DNA of 47,416 bases from a bacterium (GCA_030647005.1 JAUSKG010000030.1:1-47416), one strand, 5' to 3'. Shown: positions 38,264-47,271, numbered from the stretch's first letter. Notes: a model not told the origin generated them from the sequence alone. Numbers and translations are program-made.

Positions 38264-38345
38264 ATCCCGAGCGAGTGCGCGAGCGAGGGATCCCGGCAAT
38301 GCAGCACGAGGCCGCGCGACCGAGGGATCTCATACGAGACATCGT
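38262..38345. repeat. REP-like region (TCATCCCGAG variant)
   Basis: TCATCCCGAGCGAGTGCGCG followed by AGCGAGGGATCC, and then a second GAGGGATCTCATACGAGAC about 50 bases on. It is similar in style to the TCATTnCGAG elements elsewhere in the window. Confidence 0.5.
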
Positions 38346-38358
38346 CGGGAGGCAATCA

Positions 38359-38400
38359 ATAAGAATACGGATCCGGCATATGCCGGATCCGTATTCTTAT
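38359..38400. terminator. 42-bp perfect palindrome between convergent genes
   Basis: Bases 38359-38379 are the exact reverse complement of 38380-38400 (centre GGCAT/ATGCC, ends ATAAGAATACGG/CCGTATTCTTAT). The T-rich flanks make it a bidirectional terminator for rplL and the convergent 38411-40732 gene. No loop bases remain unpaired except by steric need. Confidence 0.85.
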
Positions 38401-38410
38401 GCGAGAGGCG

Positions 38411-40732
38411 TCACGTCGGCGGGACGACGACGTACACGGCATCGGCGGCCATGATAAAGAGTGACGCGCCATCACCTGCGAGCGTGATGGCGCTCATGCC
38501 GAGGAATGCGTCAGATTGGAGCTGGCCGACGAGGCGACCGCCGTCTCGCATGACGATGATGCGGCCATCCTGTGGCGTTCCCAGGAAGAACGTGTCGCTC
38601 TCTGAGCGGCCGGCGAGCAAGACGGGACCGGAGAGGGGAGGGTCAATCGTTTCCGTATAGTTTGTGTCACTGCGGTTGCCTGCGAGGTAGCGTGCAACGC
38701 TTCCGTTTTCCATCGAGAGTACCGCCGAGCCATTGACGAGGAGGTGTGCACGTCCTGCGGACTGCTCTGGCGCGCGGAGCCAGACGCTGCCGGCATTGAA
38801 CCCGGCGGCCGTTCGCACGTGGCGTGTGATCGCGCCGTTCGCGTGGAGGAGGTAGAGGCGCTGCTGGAAGAACGCCGCATCAACGATACGTTCGGGCGGC
38901 GCGACGATCGAGGAACTCGTCATCGCGCCGTTCGCCACGGCCACGGAGACAACCTTCGCGTATTCGTCAATGAGGAGAACGGTGCGGTCATCCATGGCGA
39001 GCATCCGCACGACTCCCGAAAGCTGCGGAACAGGAACGATGCGCTGGGCATCGGCATCGCCAGTCCTCGGGTTGAAGGTCGTGAGCTGCGTGCGGTCAGC
39101 GGAGAGGAGTACGAGCTTGCGGTCCACGAGTACCATGTCCGGGAGGAGGGTGAATCCGAGCTGCGCCCCGCTCGTGACGGAGAGCGGGTGCTCGAGGTGC
39201 GTGAGGAGGCGGGCACGATCGAGCGACGATGTCACCTCCTCGCTCAGGCGCTCCGCACGTTCACGTCTGGCGCGCGAGTCACGCGGGAGGACCGTGACGA
39301 GCGCTGCTGCGTCCGCGAAGGACGATCGCGCTTCATCGCGATCGCCAAAGAGTAAACGCGCCTCCGCAACGGAGCGGAGCTCCTCGATTTTTGCAATGAG
39401 CACGTTGTACGAGGTGACATCCTGCTCGGTGACGTTCTGCCTCCAGAGTGCGAGCGTGGACGATGTGAAGAGCAGCCCGAAGCCGATGGCCATGATGAGG
39501 AGGCGTTGGGACTGACGCGGGAGCGCAATGAAGCGCGCGCGAGCTGCCATCACGGCAGCGATGCCGTAGTGGAGTGCATGCACAGGAGTACTCCGCCAGT
39601 GAGGTGCTCGAGGAGTGGATGGTTTGGCCTCAAGGGGTGCGTGGGATTCGGCGTGCTCAGCAGACGCGCGTTTCCGCCATGCCTGGAGGAGTGCACCCGC
39701 GCGGTGCGTCGCGTGGAGTATGCGGAGCGTGCCAATACCGATGAGTCGGAGCGCATCCACGATGAGTGCACCGACACCCGTGAGCGTCACGCGGATGGTC
39801 TGGAACGTGAAACGGATGGATTGGATGACCGCGGGCATGAGCGCATTGGTGCGCGTCGTTGTTCTCCCGCGTCGTGTCGTGCGTCGTGGACGGGCGGCGA
39901 CGAGCATCGTTCCGGTTTTTCGTGCAGCACGCACGTAGCGACGGATGGACGGCCCGAGCTTTGGCGTGAGGAATCCCTCGGTGAGTGCGGCGGTATGGAT
40001 GAACGACTCCATGGACGCGTGCGATCGTTCAACGGGTTGCGCAGATGATCCGCAGACCATGAGGAGCGATGCCTCGATGGGATTTTTCTGGAGCGCCTGG
40101 TGCACGCGCGCGACGGTCTCGCTCATCGTATTCCTGCTGAATGCGCGCTTGAGCGCAGCGGCGGGGAGCTGCTCTTGTGCGTCATCGGTGCCGATGAGGA
40201 GCGCGTCGTGGGGGCCGAGCGTCCCAGACATCGCGTGGGAGAAGGCAAGCGGAACCGATGGCGGTTCTGGCGTGACGACATCTGCACTCGAGACAACGCC
40301 GCGCGCGTTGCGTGACGCGATGCGCACGCGCATCCCTCCCGCAGTAGTGACGATGACCGTGCGTCGTCCCTGTGCCTGGCATGTGAGGCCAATCGCTGCG
40401 TGGAGTGGGATTGATCGTTTGCGTCGTGTGCTATCGTCCTCCTTCCGGAGAACGGTCTGGAGGCGCTGAACAAACGCGGCGAGCCACGCATCAGGTTCCG
40501 TCGCACGCTTCGTATCGTGTTCGGGTGTGAGGAGGTCGTCCGCCCTTGCAATGTTCTCCATGGTCGTCGTGAGGCGTGCGAGGTACGCGCGTGCTGCCTC
40601 GTTTGTTCCGGCAACAGGAATGAGCAGCGCGAAGAACGACGCCCGTCGCGGGCCGAGGAGCGGGATACGGTGCGTGATGCTCACGGCATCATGCGTTGTA
40701 CTTTCGGCGTGGAGCGTGAGAACGGACGGCAT
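38411..40732 (-). CDS. PP2C-like/beta-propeller-like membrane protein
   Basis: 773 aa from the ATG giving MPSVLTLHAESTTHD (an upstream ATG at 40780 is possible). The first 250 residues have a PPM-phosphatase-like layout (FFALLIPVAGTNEAARAYLA, RRTVIVTTAGGMRVRIAS, GTLGPHDALLIGTDDAQEQL). I cannot see a full set of metal Asp, so it may be a pseudo-phosphatase. A long basic helical part, a membrane helix (SQRLLIMAIGFGLLFTSSTLAL, about 435-457), a coiled coil and about 300 outside residues of WD/propeller-like beta repeats follow (VLVDRKLVLLSADRTQLTTF, VLLIDEYAKVVSVAVANG, AAFFQQRLYLLHANG). It may be an inside-out signalling or envelope protein. Confidence 0.65.
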   Translation of the reverse strand: MPSVLTLHAESTTHDAVSITHRIPLLGPRRASFFALLIPVAGTNEAARAYLARLTTTMENIARADDLLTPEHDTKRATEPDAWLAAFVQRLQTVLRKEDDSTRRKRSIPLHAAIGLTCQAQGRRTVIVTTAGGMRVRIASRNARGVVSSADVVTPEPPSVPLAFSHAMSGTLGPHDALLIGTDDAQEQLPAAALKRAFSRNTMSETVARVHQALQKNPIEASLLMVCGSSAQPVERSHASMESFIHTAALTEGFLTPKLGPSIRRYVRAARKTGTMLVAARPRRTTRRGRTTTRTNALMPAVIQSIRFTFQTIRVTLTGVGALIVDALRLIGIGTLRILHATHRAGALLQAWRKRASAEHAESHAPLEAKPSTPRAPHWRSTPVHALHYGIAAVMAARARFIALPRQSQRLLIMAIGFGLLFTSSTLALWRQNVTEQDVTSYNVLIAKIEELRSVAEARLLFGDRDEARSSFADAAALVTVLPRDSRARRERAERLSEEVTSSLDRARLLTHLEHPLSVTSGAQLGFTLLPDMVLVDRKLVLLSADRTQLTTFNPRTGDADAQRIVPVPQLSGVVRMLAMDDRTVLLIDEYAKVVSVAVANGAMTSSSIVAPPERIVDAAFFQQRLYLLHANGAITRHVRTAAGFNAGSVWLRAPEQSAGRAHLLVNGSAVLSMENGSVARYLAGNRSDTNYTETIDPPLSGPVLLAGRSESDTFFLGTPQDGRIIVMRDGGRLVGQLQSDAFLGMSAITLAGDGASLFIMAADAVYVVVPPT

Positions 40733-40897
40733 AGCGGGCACGAGAGGCGCACGAGGAAGGTGGAGAGTGTCGGGATACAAAAAGTGTTCGGAGCATTCCG
40801 CTACGTCACGGGTGTGAACAAATGGTTTGCACAGTCCATATCCTCAGTATATCGTGTGAGTACGAGGTCTGCTACTCATGAGTGTGGCTATCGTTGT

Positions 40898-41518
40898 ATG
40901 CTCGAGCATCTCTTTGGTTCCAAGACGCGGGTCAAGCTCCTCCAACTCTTCCTGGGAAATCCTGGCGGGATGTTCTACGTGCGCGAGATTGCGCGGAGGA
41001 TTGGAGCGCAGATCCACGCCGTTCGTCGCGAACTCGAGAACCTCGAACACCTTGGTATCATCGCCGCGACAACACCTCCGGAGAGCGCGGTCGGTGGGCT
41101 GCGCGAGCGACAGCGGAAGTACTACACGATTGACGAGGGATTCTTCCTCATCGAGGAGCTCCGCTCGCTCGTCCTGAAATCGCAGTTCCTCCTGGAAGCG
41201 GAGTTCAAGCGGCGCATTCAGCGGCTGGGTTCCCTGCGCTACTTCGCGCTCCTCGGGCTCTTCATCGGTGAGCAAGATGCGCCGGTGGATGTATTCCTCG
41301 TTGGCACGATCCACCGAGAACGCCTCGTCCAGCTCATGAAGCAGTTTGAGCGAGAGATCGGTGGAACGGTGAACTACACCGTGATGACCGTCCGCGAGTT
41401 CAACTATCGTAAGAGTATCGGCGACCGATTCCTCTATGACATCCTCGGGGGAAAGAAGATCAGCGTCATTGATGAGCTCACGGAGCAAGCACCCGTCGAG
41501 CGCGTCGCTGTCCATTGA
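40898..41518 (+). CDS. Winged-helix regulator with nucleotidyltransferase-like C-terminus
   Basis: 206 aa from the ATG giving MLEHLFGSKTRVKLLQLFLG. The N-terminal winged helix (FYVREIARRIGAQIHAVRRE, LENLEHLGIIAA) should bind DNA. The C-terminal part (LRYFALLGLFIGEQDAPVDV, FLVGTIHRERLVQLMKQFER) resembles a minimal nucleotidyltransferase fold that has lost the usual GSxxxG catalytic loop, and probably serves as a sensor or dimer domain. The frame is open upstream, but the family-like start is at 40898. The end overlaps the tsaB gene. Confidence 0.75.
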   Translation: MLEHLFGSKTRVKLLQLFLGNPGGMFYVREIARRIGAQIHAVRRELENLEHLGIIAATTPPESAVGGLRERQRKYYTIDEGFFLIEELRSLVLKSQFLLEAEFKRRIQRLGSLRYFALLGLFIGEQDAPVDVFLVGTIHRERLVQLMKQFEREIGGTVNYTVMTVREFNYRKSIGDRFLYDILGGKKISVIDELTEQAPVERVAVH

Positions 41519-41861
41519 TACGACAGGCGAGCGCGGGTTCGTGCGTCTCACCGACGAGCGGAGCGGGCGTTTCGTCACGCGGTCGTTTACGCTCATCAGC
41601 ACTCACGAGCGTGACGGTGCGCTCCTGCGCGCCGTGGAACGCGCGTGTACGGCGTTGGGCGTTGACCGGTGTGCTATCGCCGCTGTTGATGTCGTCCCCG
41701 GACCTGGTCGCTTCAGTGCAGTTCGCCTTGGCGTGGTGACGGCGAACGCACTCGCACAGGCGCTCTCCATTCCGCTTTCCGTCCGCGGCACGCGCACCCG
41801 CCTCGCGCTCCCCGAGTATGGAAGCGAACCATCCATCACGCAACGCCGTGCGGACGGGTGA
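41472..41861 (+). CDS. tsaB: TsaB-like t6A synthesis protein, short form
   Basis: About 129 aa from ATG 41472; the true start is unsure because the 5' end overlaps the upstream regulator gene. It shows the ASKHA-fold marks of TsaB: LSIDTTGERGFVRL near the start and AAVDVVPGPGRFSAVRLGVV, TANALAQALSIPLSV. TsaB partners TsaD and TsaE to make threonylcarbamoyladenosine in ANN-decoding tRNAs (two tRNA-Thr genes are in this window). Usual TsaB is about 220 aa; here the second half is missing, a form I recall in CPR genomes. Confidence 0.75.
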   Translation: MSSRSKHPSSASLSIDTTGERGFVRLTDERSGRFVTRSFTLISTHERDGALLRAVERACTALGVDRCAIAAVDVVPGPGRFSAVRLGVVTANALAQALSIPLSVRGTRTRLALPEYGSEPSITQRRADG

Positions 41862-41928
41862 GGTATGCGATGATTGAGCAACTTCGCGTGCGGTGTGGAT
41901 AACGACGCTCACCAAAAGGGGAACGCTG

Positions 41929-41937
41929 TGCTATACT
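41929..41937 (+). promoter_or_regulatory. Extended -10 promoter before the MscS-TM gene
   Basis: TGCTATACT, about 80 nt before the ATG at 42017; GGAAAGGAG follows at once. No good -35. Confidence 0.55.
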
Positions 41938-42016
41938 GGAAAGGAGAATCATCCATAAAGGTCGGGTAATTTTCCTGTTTCGCGTGAGACAATCTTTGAC
42001 ATAACCAAAAATTCAC

Positions 42017-42709
42017 ATGCCAGATTCCAGCGTATCCGCCTGGGGTGACGTGCTCCTGCAATCACTCCAAGGTCTCTGGATGAGCTCTGCCGCGTTCCTT
42101 CCGCGTCTCCTTGGGGCGCTCATCGTGTTCGTCGTCGGCTGGGTGATCGCTGCGGCGCTCGGGAACGTTGCCCGCCGCATCATTGATTTCATCCAGATTG
42201 ATAAGCTCATTGATCGGTTGAATATCCACAAGGTATTCGAGAAGGCCGATGTTGACTTCTCGTTCTCGCGGTTGATCGGCTGGCTCGTCAAGTGGTTCCT
42301 CATCATCGCGTTCCTCATCGCTGCGGCGGACATCCTCGGATGGGGGCAAGTGACGACGTTCCTCTCGAGCGTCGCGCTCTACATCCCGCAGGTGTTCGTG
42401 GCGGTGGTCATCCTCGCGGCCGGTCTCGTCGCGGCCGACTTCGTCTACAAGGTTGTCGGCAATGCCGTGCAGTCAACGGGATTGCTCAGCCCGCACTTCG
42501 TTTCGGGGATCGCGAAGTGGGCGATCGTTATCTTCAGCGTCTTCGTCGCGCTCGACCAGCTCGACATCGGAACGACACTCCTCAACACCATTGTGCAGGG
42601 CTTCGTCGCGATGGTCGCCATCGCTGCAGGCCTCGCCTTTGGCCTCGGTGGCAAGGAGCATGCAGCGAAGTTCCTCGACCGCCTGCGCAAGGACCTCTCC
42701 GGAAAATAG
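42017..42709 (+). CDS. Conserved TM-helix (MscS-related) membrane protein
   Basis: 230 aa with five or so hydrophobic helices. It matches the conserved TM-helix repeat found in MscS-like proteins: FLPRLLGALIVFVVGWVIAA, then LIGWLVKWFLIIAFLIAAAD, VFVAVVILAAGLVAADFVYK and the ending TIVQGFVAMVAIAAGLAFGL followed by GGKEHAAKFLDRLRKDL. It probably forms or modulates a channel responding to membrane tension. It lacks the large cytoplasmic vestibule of true MscS. Confidence 0.85.
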   Translation: MPDSSVSAWGDVLLQSLQGLWMSSAAFLPRLLGALIVFVVGWVIAAALGNVARRIIDFIQIDKLIDRLNIHKVFEKADVDFSFSRLIGWLVKWFLIIAFLIAAADILGWGQVTTFLSSVALYIPQVFVAVVILAAGLVAADFVYKVVGNAVQSTGLLSPHFVSGIAKWAIVIFSVFVALDQLDIGTTLLNTIVQGFVAMVAIAAGLAFGLGGKEHAAKFLDRLRKDLSGK

Positions 42710-42739
42710 TCCAGCGTTCGAGAACGCTCGGATTGCAAC

Positions 42740-42774
42740 AGCACAACGGCTTCCGCACTGGAAGCCGTTGTGCT
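42740..42774 (+). terminator. Terminator after the MscS-TM gene
   Basis: AGCACAACGGCTTCC pairs perfectly with GGAAGCCGTTGTGCT across GCACT (15 bp). The next gene's -10 begins at its very edge. Confidence 0.8.
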
Positions 42775-42782
42775 GCTAGTAT
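42774..42782 (+). promoter_or_regulatory. Extended -10 promoter of the glycosyltransferase gene
   Basis: TGCTAGTAT ends six bases before the ATG at 42789; GGAG lies between the two, so either leaderless or SD-driven initiation is possible. Confidence 0.5.
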
Positions 42783-42788
42783 GGAGCT

Positions 42789-44315
42789 ATGACCCTCCCT
42801 TCGCACAAACACCACGTTCGCCTCCCACGCGGGACGCCGCTGTTCAGGGTATTTGAGATGATTCCAGGCATCGTGCTCTGGGTTGCGCTCCTCTCGAGCG
42901 TCATCTTGTCGTTCGTGCGGCCGATGTGGGTCATCGTGTTCATGATCTGCTTCAGCTTCTACTGGCTCCTGCGGGTCCTCTACTTCATCGTCTACCTCGT
43001 TGCTTCCTGGGGACGGTTTCGGCGTGACGTCCTGCGCGATTGGACGGCCATGCTCGAGTGTGATTTTCCGGAGCGGTGGCGAACCATCCATCACCTCGTC
43101 TTCCTCCCCACGTCCACCGAATCGGTCGAGGTCATGCGGCAGACCTTCCTTGGTTTCGCTCGCGCGTACCTGCCGCCCGGTCGCATGACCATTGTGCTCA
43201 CGGGGGAAGCGCGCGCAGGTGCGGCGGCGTTCCTCGAGCGGGCACGTTTCATTACACAGGAGTTTAGCGAGACCTTTGACATCCTCGTCATCGTTCACCC
43301 GGAAGGGTTGCCGGACGAGATCGCGGGGAAGGGTTCAAACTTGCACTACGCAGGCGGGGAGGCCGTTCGCCATCTCGCAGCGCGCGGCATTTCCGTGGAC
43401 GATGTCGTCGTATCCGCGTTTGATGTGGACACGGTTGTGCACCCGCAGTACTTCTCCTGCCTCACGTGGACGTTCCTTCACCACCCGAACCGCTACCGGA
43501 CGAGCTACCAGCCCGTGGCACTCTACAACAACAACATGTGGGAGTCGCCATCCTTCATGCGCGTCGCGGCATTCGGCACGACGTTCTGGCTCCTCACCGA
43601 GCTCATGCGACCGGATCGGCTCTTCACGTTCTCGTCCCACTCGATGTCGCTCCGCGCGCTCATCGAAGTAGGGTTCTGGGAGAAGGATATCGTCACAGAG
43701 GACTCGCGCATCTTTCTCCAGGGGTTCATTGCCTACGATGGTGACTATACCGTCACACCGCTTTTTGTGCCGGTGTCCATGTATACCGCGAAGGCCGGTT
43801 CGTTCCTCGAGAGCGTCGTTAACCTCTACAAGCAGCAGCGTCGTTGGATGTGGGGGGTCGAACATTTTCCGTACATGGTCTGGCACTTCTTTTTCGGCTC
43901 CGGTACCGCCATTCCGTTGTGGAAGAAGCTCAAATACCTCTGGAATCTCGGTGAGGGTATGTTCTCGATGGCGACGGCACCGATGCTCCTCTTCATTTTC
44001 AGTCGTTTGCCGCTCGCGATTCTTCGGAGTGGTTCGGGAGCATCATCCGTCCTTGCCCAGACCGCACCGCATGTGCTCGAGTGGCTCCTGGGCATCGCGA
44101 TGATCGGCATCCTTGCTTCTGCGGGGTTCGCACTCACGCTCATCCCGCAACGGCCTCGGGGGATGCACCCGGCGTCATTTGCGATCCATATTTTTCAGTG
44201 GCTCCTCCTGCCGATTACGCTCGTGCTGTTTGGTGCGCTTCCGGCGATTGAAGCGCAGACGCGCCTCATGATCGGGAAGTATCTCGGGTTCTACGTCGCG
44301 AAGAAAACGCAGTAG
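42789..44315 (+). CDS. Membrane glycosyltransferase, GT2/cellulose-synthase-like
   Basis: 508 aa. Two N-terminal helices (about 25-70), a cytosolic GT-A domain, and two or more C-terminal helices (about 395-490). Catalytic signs: DVDT at 212-215 (DxD metal site), EDSRI near 304 (catalytic ED) and QQRRWMWG near 349 (Q/RxxRW), as in processive family 2 enzymes. The N-terminal part of the GT domain diverges from the usual nucleotide-binding start. It likely makes or exports an envelope polysaccharide. Heads an operon with the DUF4012 protein and mreB (gaps of 3 and 24 nt). Confidence 0.88.
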   Translation: MTLPSHKHHVRLPRGTPLFRVFEMIPGIVLWVALLSSVILSFVRPMWVIVFMICFSFYWLLRVLYFIVYLVASWGRFRRDVLRDWTAMLECDFPERWRTIHHLVFLPTSTESVEVMRQTFLGFARAYLPPGRMTIVLTGEARAGAAAFLERARFITQEFSETFDILVIVHPEGLPDEIAGKGSNLHYAGGEAVRHLAARGISVDDVVVSAFDVDTVVHPQYFSCLTWTFLHHPNRYRTSYQPVALYNNNMWESPSFMRVAAFGTTFWLLTELMRPDRLFTFSSHSMSLRALIEVGFWEKDIVTEDSRIFLQGFIAYDGDYTVTPLFVPVSMYTAKAGSFLESVVNLYKQQRRWMWGVEHFPYMVWHFFFGSGTAIPLWKKLKYLWNLGEGMFSMATAPMLLFIFSRLPLAILRSGSGASSVLAQTAPHVLEWLLGIAMIGILASAGFALTLIPQRPRGMHPASFAIHIFQWLLLPITLVLFGALPAIEAQTRLMIGKYLGFYVAKKTQ

Positions 44316-44318
44316 CGT

Positions 44319-46229
44319 ATGCGTGCCTCCCCCACCATCCTCAAGACCGTGCTCGTTCTCATACTCGTGGTCGTCGCGCTCGGTGCGCTCGTCGTTCTGC
44401 GGAGCATCCCCGCGCTCGCGACTGCGGCGCGTGAAGCGTCCATCGCGCAAGACGCACTCGTGCGTGCATCCGATCTCTGGGAAGTGCAGGGGATTGCTGG
44501 TGCCCACACCGCAATTGTGGAGCTCACTCGTGCGCGTACGACGCTCGCTCGCGCGTCGGAGCGTATCGAGGCGCAGGTTTTTTTGAGCTACGTTCCGATT
44601 GCGGGCTCCGTGCGAGTTGCAGCGATGAACGCGACGCGTGGCGCAGAGCATTGGGTGCGCGGCGGGCATCTCCTCGCGACGATTGCCGCGGATGTTGACC
44701 GTCTCGGGACGCGCTTCGGGGGCCGATCATTCCGTTCGCTCAGCGATGCCGAGCAGGCGCAGATCACGGCGTTGGTTGGTTCTGCAGCCCTCCGACTCCG
44801 AACCGCGAACGCGGCGTTTGCGGCCGGTGATGCACTCCTCGCACAGGCGCGTTGCCCGAGAGCGGTACGCCGAATCGTGCCGCAGTGCGCATCGCTCGAT
44901 GGCGCGCTGGGGTCGCCGACCATTGTCGCGCAGCGCGAGCAGCTCCGCGGGGTGACGCAGACCGCGACGGCACTCGTGGATTCGCTGGGGGGTGCGGAGC
45001 CAACGTCCATCCTCCTCCTCTTCTTGAACAACACAGAGCTCCGTCCGGGTGGGGGGTTCCTGGGGACCTACGGCCTCGCGGAGGTCGCAGGCGGATCGCT
45101 CACGCGGTTCACGACGGATGATGTCTACAACCTCGATCGGGAGGTTGTCGGCGAGATCCAGATCGCGCCGCCGGCACCGTTCCGCGAGCAAGGTATCGTG
45201 CAGTACTGGTACCTTCGTGACGCGAACTGGTCGCCGGATTTCGCGGAGTCATCACGCACCGTGCTCGACTTCTACGAGCGGGAGCACGGTCCGGGCAACC
45301 CCGAGGTGGTCGTGGGGTTCACGCCGACGCTCGCGGCAGCACTGCTCATGATCACCGGCCCGATCACCGTGGAGGGTGTTCGCTTTGATGCGGGGAACAT
45401 CGCCGATGAACTGGAGTACCAGGTCGAGAAGGCCTACGCAACGCGCGGCATCCCGCAGCCCCGCCGCAAGGACATCATCGCGCCGCTCTCCACTGCGGTC
45501 ATTGACCGTTTCTACGATATTCCCCTGCGCGAGCTTACGCGTGTGCTCGGCGCACTGCGCGCGGCCGTCGCAGAGCGTCAGCTCATGGCGTACAGTACCA
45601 ACGAGACCTTCCAGCACGCCTTCGAGCAAATCGCCGTCGCCGGTCGCGTTGCGCCGATCGTGCACGGCGAGGACTTCCTCATGGTGGTGGACGCAAACCT
45701 CGGCGCGCTGAAGACCGACAGCGTCATGGATCGTCGCACGACGTACGCCATCACGCCGGACGCCGCAGGTGGGTACACGGGCACCGTCACGCTGACGTAC
45801 CGGAACACCGGTACGTTCACCTGGAAGACGACGCGCTACCAGACGTACACGCGGGTCTACTTCCCGCCAGGAACACGGCTCTACCGCGTGACGGGTGCCG
45901 CCACGTCCGCCGACGTGCTCGAGGAGCTCGACCGTGCGGCATTTGGTACCTTTTGGTCCATCGAGCCCGGTCAAACCGCATCGCTCACGTTCACCGTCGG
46001 CCTGGCTCCGGAGATCGTCGCGCGCATTCGTGCAGGGGAGTACGCGCTGCACGTCCAGAAGCAACTTGGGCTCCCGTCGCCAACGACCTTGACGGTGGAT
46101 CATGAATTCGGTATTCCTGTGGAGACGGCCTCCCCCGCAGAGGTGCCGGCTGCCTGGGGGGATGGACGGTATACGGTGGAGACGGACTTGCGAGTGGATC
46201 AGCGCTTTAGGGTGCGCGTTGCGCCGTAA
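44319..46229 (+). CDS. DUF4012 surface protein
   Basis: 636 aa. One N-terminal membrane helix (TVLVLILVVVALGALVVLRS) and a helical stretch (about 35-190). The DUF4012 core follows: LLLFLNNTELRPGGGFLGTY, LTRFTTDDVYNLDREV, WYLRDANWSPDFAESSRTVL, VVVGFTPTLAAALLMITGPI. A beta-rich end follows (VTLTYRNTGTFTWKTTRYQT). The domain is common in CPR and actinobacteria and its role is unproved. Position between a polysaccharide-type glycosyltransferase and mreB suggests a part in envelope polymer attachment. Confidence 0.92.
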   Translation: MRASPTILKTVLVLILVVVALGALVVLRSIPALATAAREASIAQDALVRASDLWEVQGIAGAHTAIVELTRARTTLARASERIEAQVFLSYVPIAGSVRVAAMNATRGAEHWVRGGHLLATIAADVDRLGTRFGGRSFRSLSDAEQAQITALVGSAALRLRTANAAFAAGDALLAQARCPRAVRRIVPQCASLDGALGSPTIVAQREQLRGVTQTATALVDSLGGAEPTSILLLFLNNTELRPGGGFLGTYGLAEVAGGSLTRFTTDDVYNLDREVVGEIQIAPPAPFREQGIVQYWYLRDANWSPDFAESSRTVLDFYEREHGPGNPEVVVGFTPTLAAALLMITGPITVEGVRFDAGNIADELEYQVEKAYATRGIPQPRRKDIIAPLSTAVIDRFYDIPLRELTRVLGALRAAVAERQLMAYSTNETFQHAFEQIAVAGRVAPIVHGEDFLMVVDANLGALKTDSVMDRRTTYAITPDAAGGYTGTVTLTYRNTGTFTWKTTRYQTYTRVYFPPGTRLYRVTGAATSADVLEELDRAAFGTFWSIEPGQTASLTFTVGLAPEIVARIRAGEYALHVQKQLGLPSPTTLTVDHEFGIPVETASPAEVPAAWGDGRYTVETDLRVDQRFRVRVAP

Positions 46230-46253
46230 CGTACCGAGTACACGGTGAAGGAT

Positions 46254-47261
46254 ATGTTCTCCTCAAAGATCGGCATTGACCTCGGCACCACGAATGTCCT
46301 CGTGTACATGCCGCGACGGGGGATCGTCATCAACGAGCCCTCGGTGGTGGCGATCTCCGTGCTCGACAAGAAGATTCTCGCCGTCGGGCGGGATGCGAAG
46401 GAGATGCTCGGGAGGACACCGGATACGATCATCGCGCAGCGGCCGATGAAGGATGGTGTCATCGCGGACTACAAGACCACGGAAACCATGCTGCGCTACT
46501 TCATCAACAAAGCGGCAGGCGGGTTCCGCATTCGGCGGCCGGAGGTCATGGTCGCCGTGCCTGGCGGTATCACGTCCACGGAGCGCCGCGCGGTCATTGA
46601 CGCGACGCTCGCGGCGGGCGCGAAGGCCGCGTACATCATCAAGGAGCCCATCTGCGCGGCGATCGGCGCGGACATCCCCATCGGGAGCGCGTCCGGTCAC
46701 ATGATCATTGACATCGGCGGCGGGACGGCGGAGATCGCGGTGCTCTCACTCGGGGGTATCGTGACCTCGCGGAGCGTCCGCATCGGTGGGAACCGGTTGG
46801 ACACGTCCATTCAGGAACACATCCGCCGCAAGCACGGCCTCGCCATCGGCGAGCGCACTGCGGAGGAGATCAAAATCGGTGTCGGGTCCGCCATGTACCT
46901 CGAGGAACGACTCACGATGGACGTGCGCGGGCGCGACATGGTGACGGGACTCCCGAAAACGATTACGGTCACCTCGGATGATGGGACCGATGCGATTCAG
47001 GCAGACCTCCAGGGCATCATTGACGCGGTGAAGGATGTTTTCCACGATACGCCGCCCGAACTTTCCGCAGACATCATCGAACGCGGGATGGTCATGTCTG
47101 GTGGGACATCGCTCCTCCGTAATCTCGACGAACTCCTCGCGCGCGCCACTGGTGTCACCGCCCAGGTCGCCGAGGACGCGCTCCTCTGCGTCGCGAAGGG
47201 AACCGGCATCGCCCTCGAGAACCTCGATGTGTACAAGCGAAGCTTGGTGGGGACAAAGTAG
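46254..47261 (+). CDS. mreB: Rod-shape-determining actin homologue MreB
   Basis: 335 aa, normal length. Forms membrane-bound filaments that guide wall synthesis. Actin-fold marks: GIDLGTTNVLVYMPRRGIVI (phosphate 1), RPMKDGVIADYKTTETMLRY, MVAVPGGITSTERRAVIDAT, HMIIDIGGGTAEIAVLSLGG (phosphate 2), KTITVTSDDGTDAIQ and MVMSGGTSLLRNLDELLARA. I prefer the ATG at 46254 (MFSSKIGIDLG) over the GTG at 46245 because the family starts this way. Same operon as the glycosyltransferase and DUF4012 genes. Confidence 0.97.
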   Translation: MFSSKIGIDLGTTNVLVYMPRRGIVINEPSVVAISVLDKKILAVGRDAKEMLGRTPDTIIAQRPMKDGVIADYKTTETMLRYFINKAAGGFRIRRPEVMVAVPGGITSTERRAVIDATLAAGAKAAYIIKEPICAAIGADIPIGSASGHMIIDIGGGTAEIAVLSLGGIVTSRSVRIGGNRLDTSIQEHIRRKHGLAIGERTAEEIKIGVGSAMYLEERLTMDVRGRDMVTGLPKTITVTSDDGTDAIQADLQGIIDAVKDVFHDTPPELSADIIERGMVMSGGTSLLRNLDELLARATGVTAQVAEDALLCVAKGTGIALENLDVYKRSLVGTK

Positions 47262-47271
47262 GGCGGCATCT

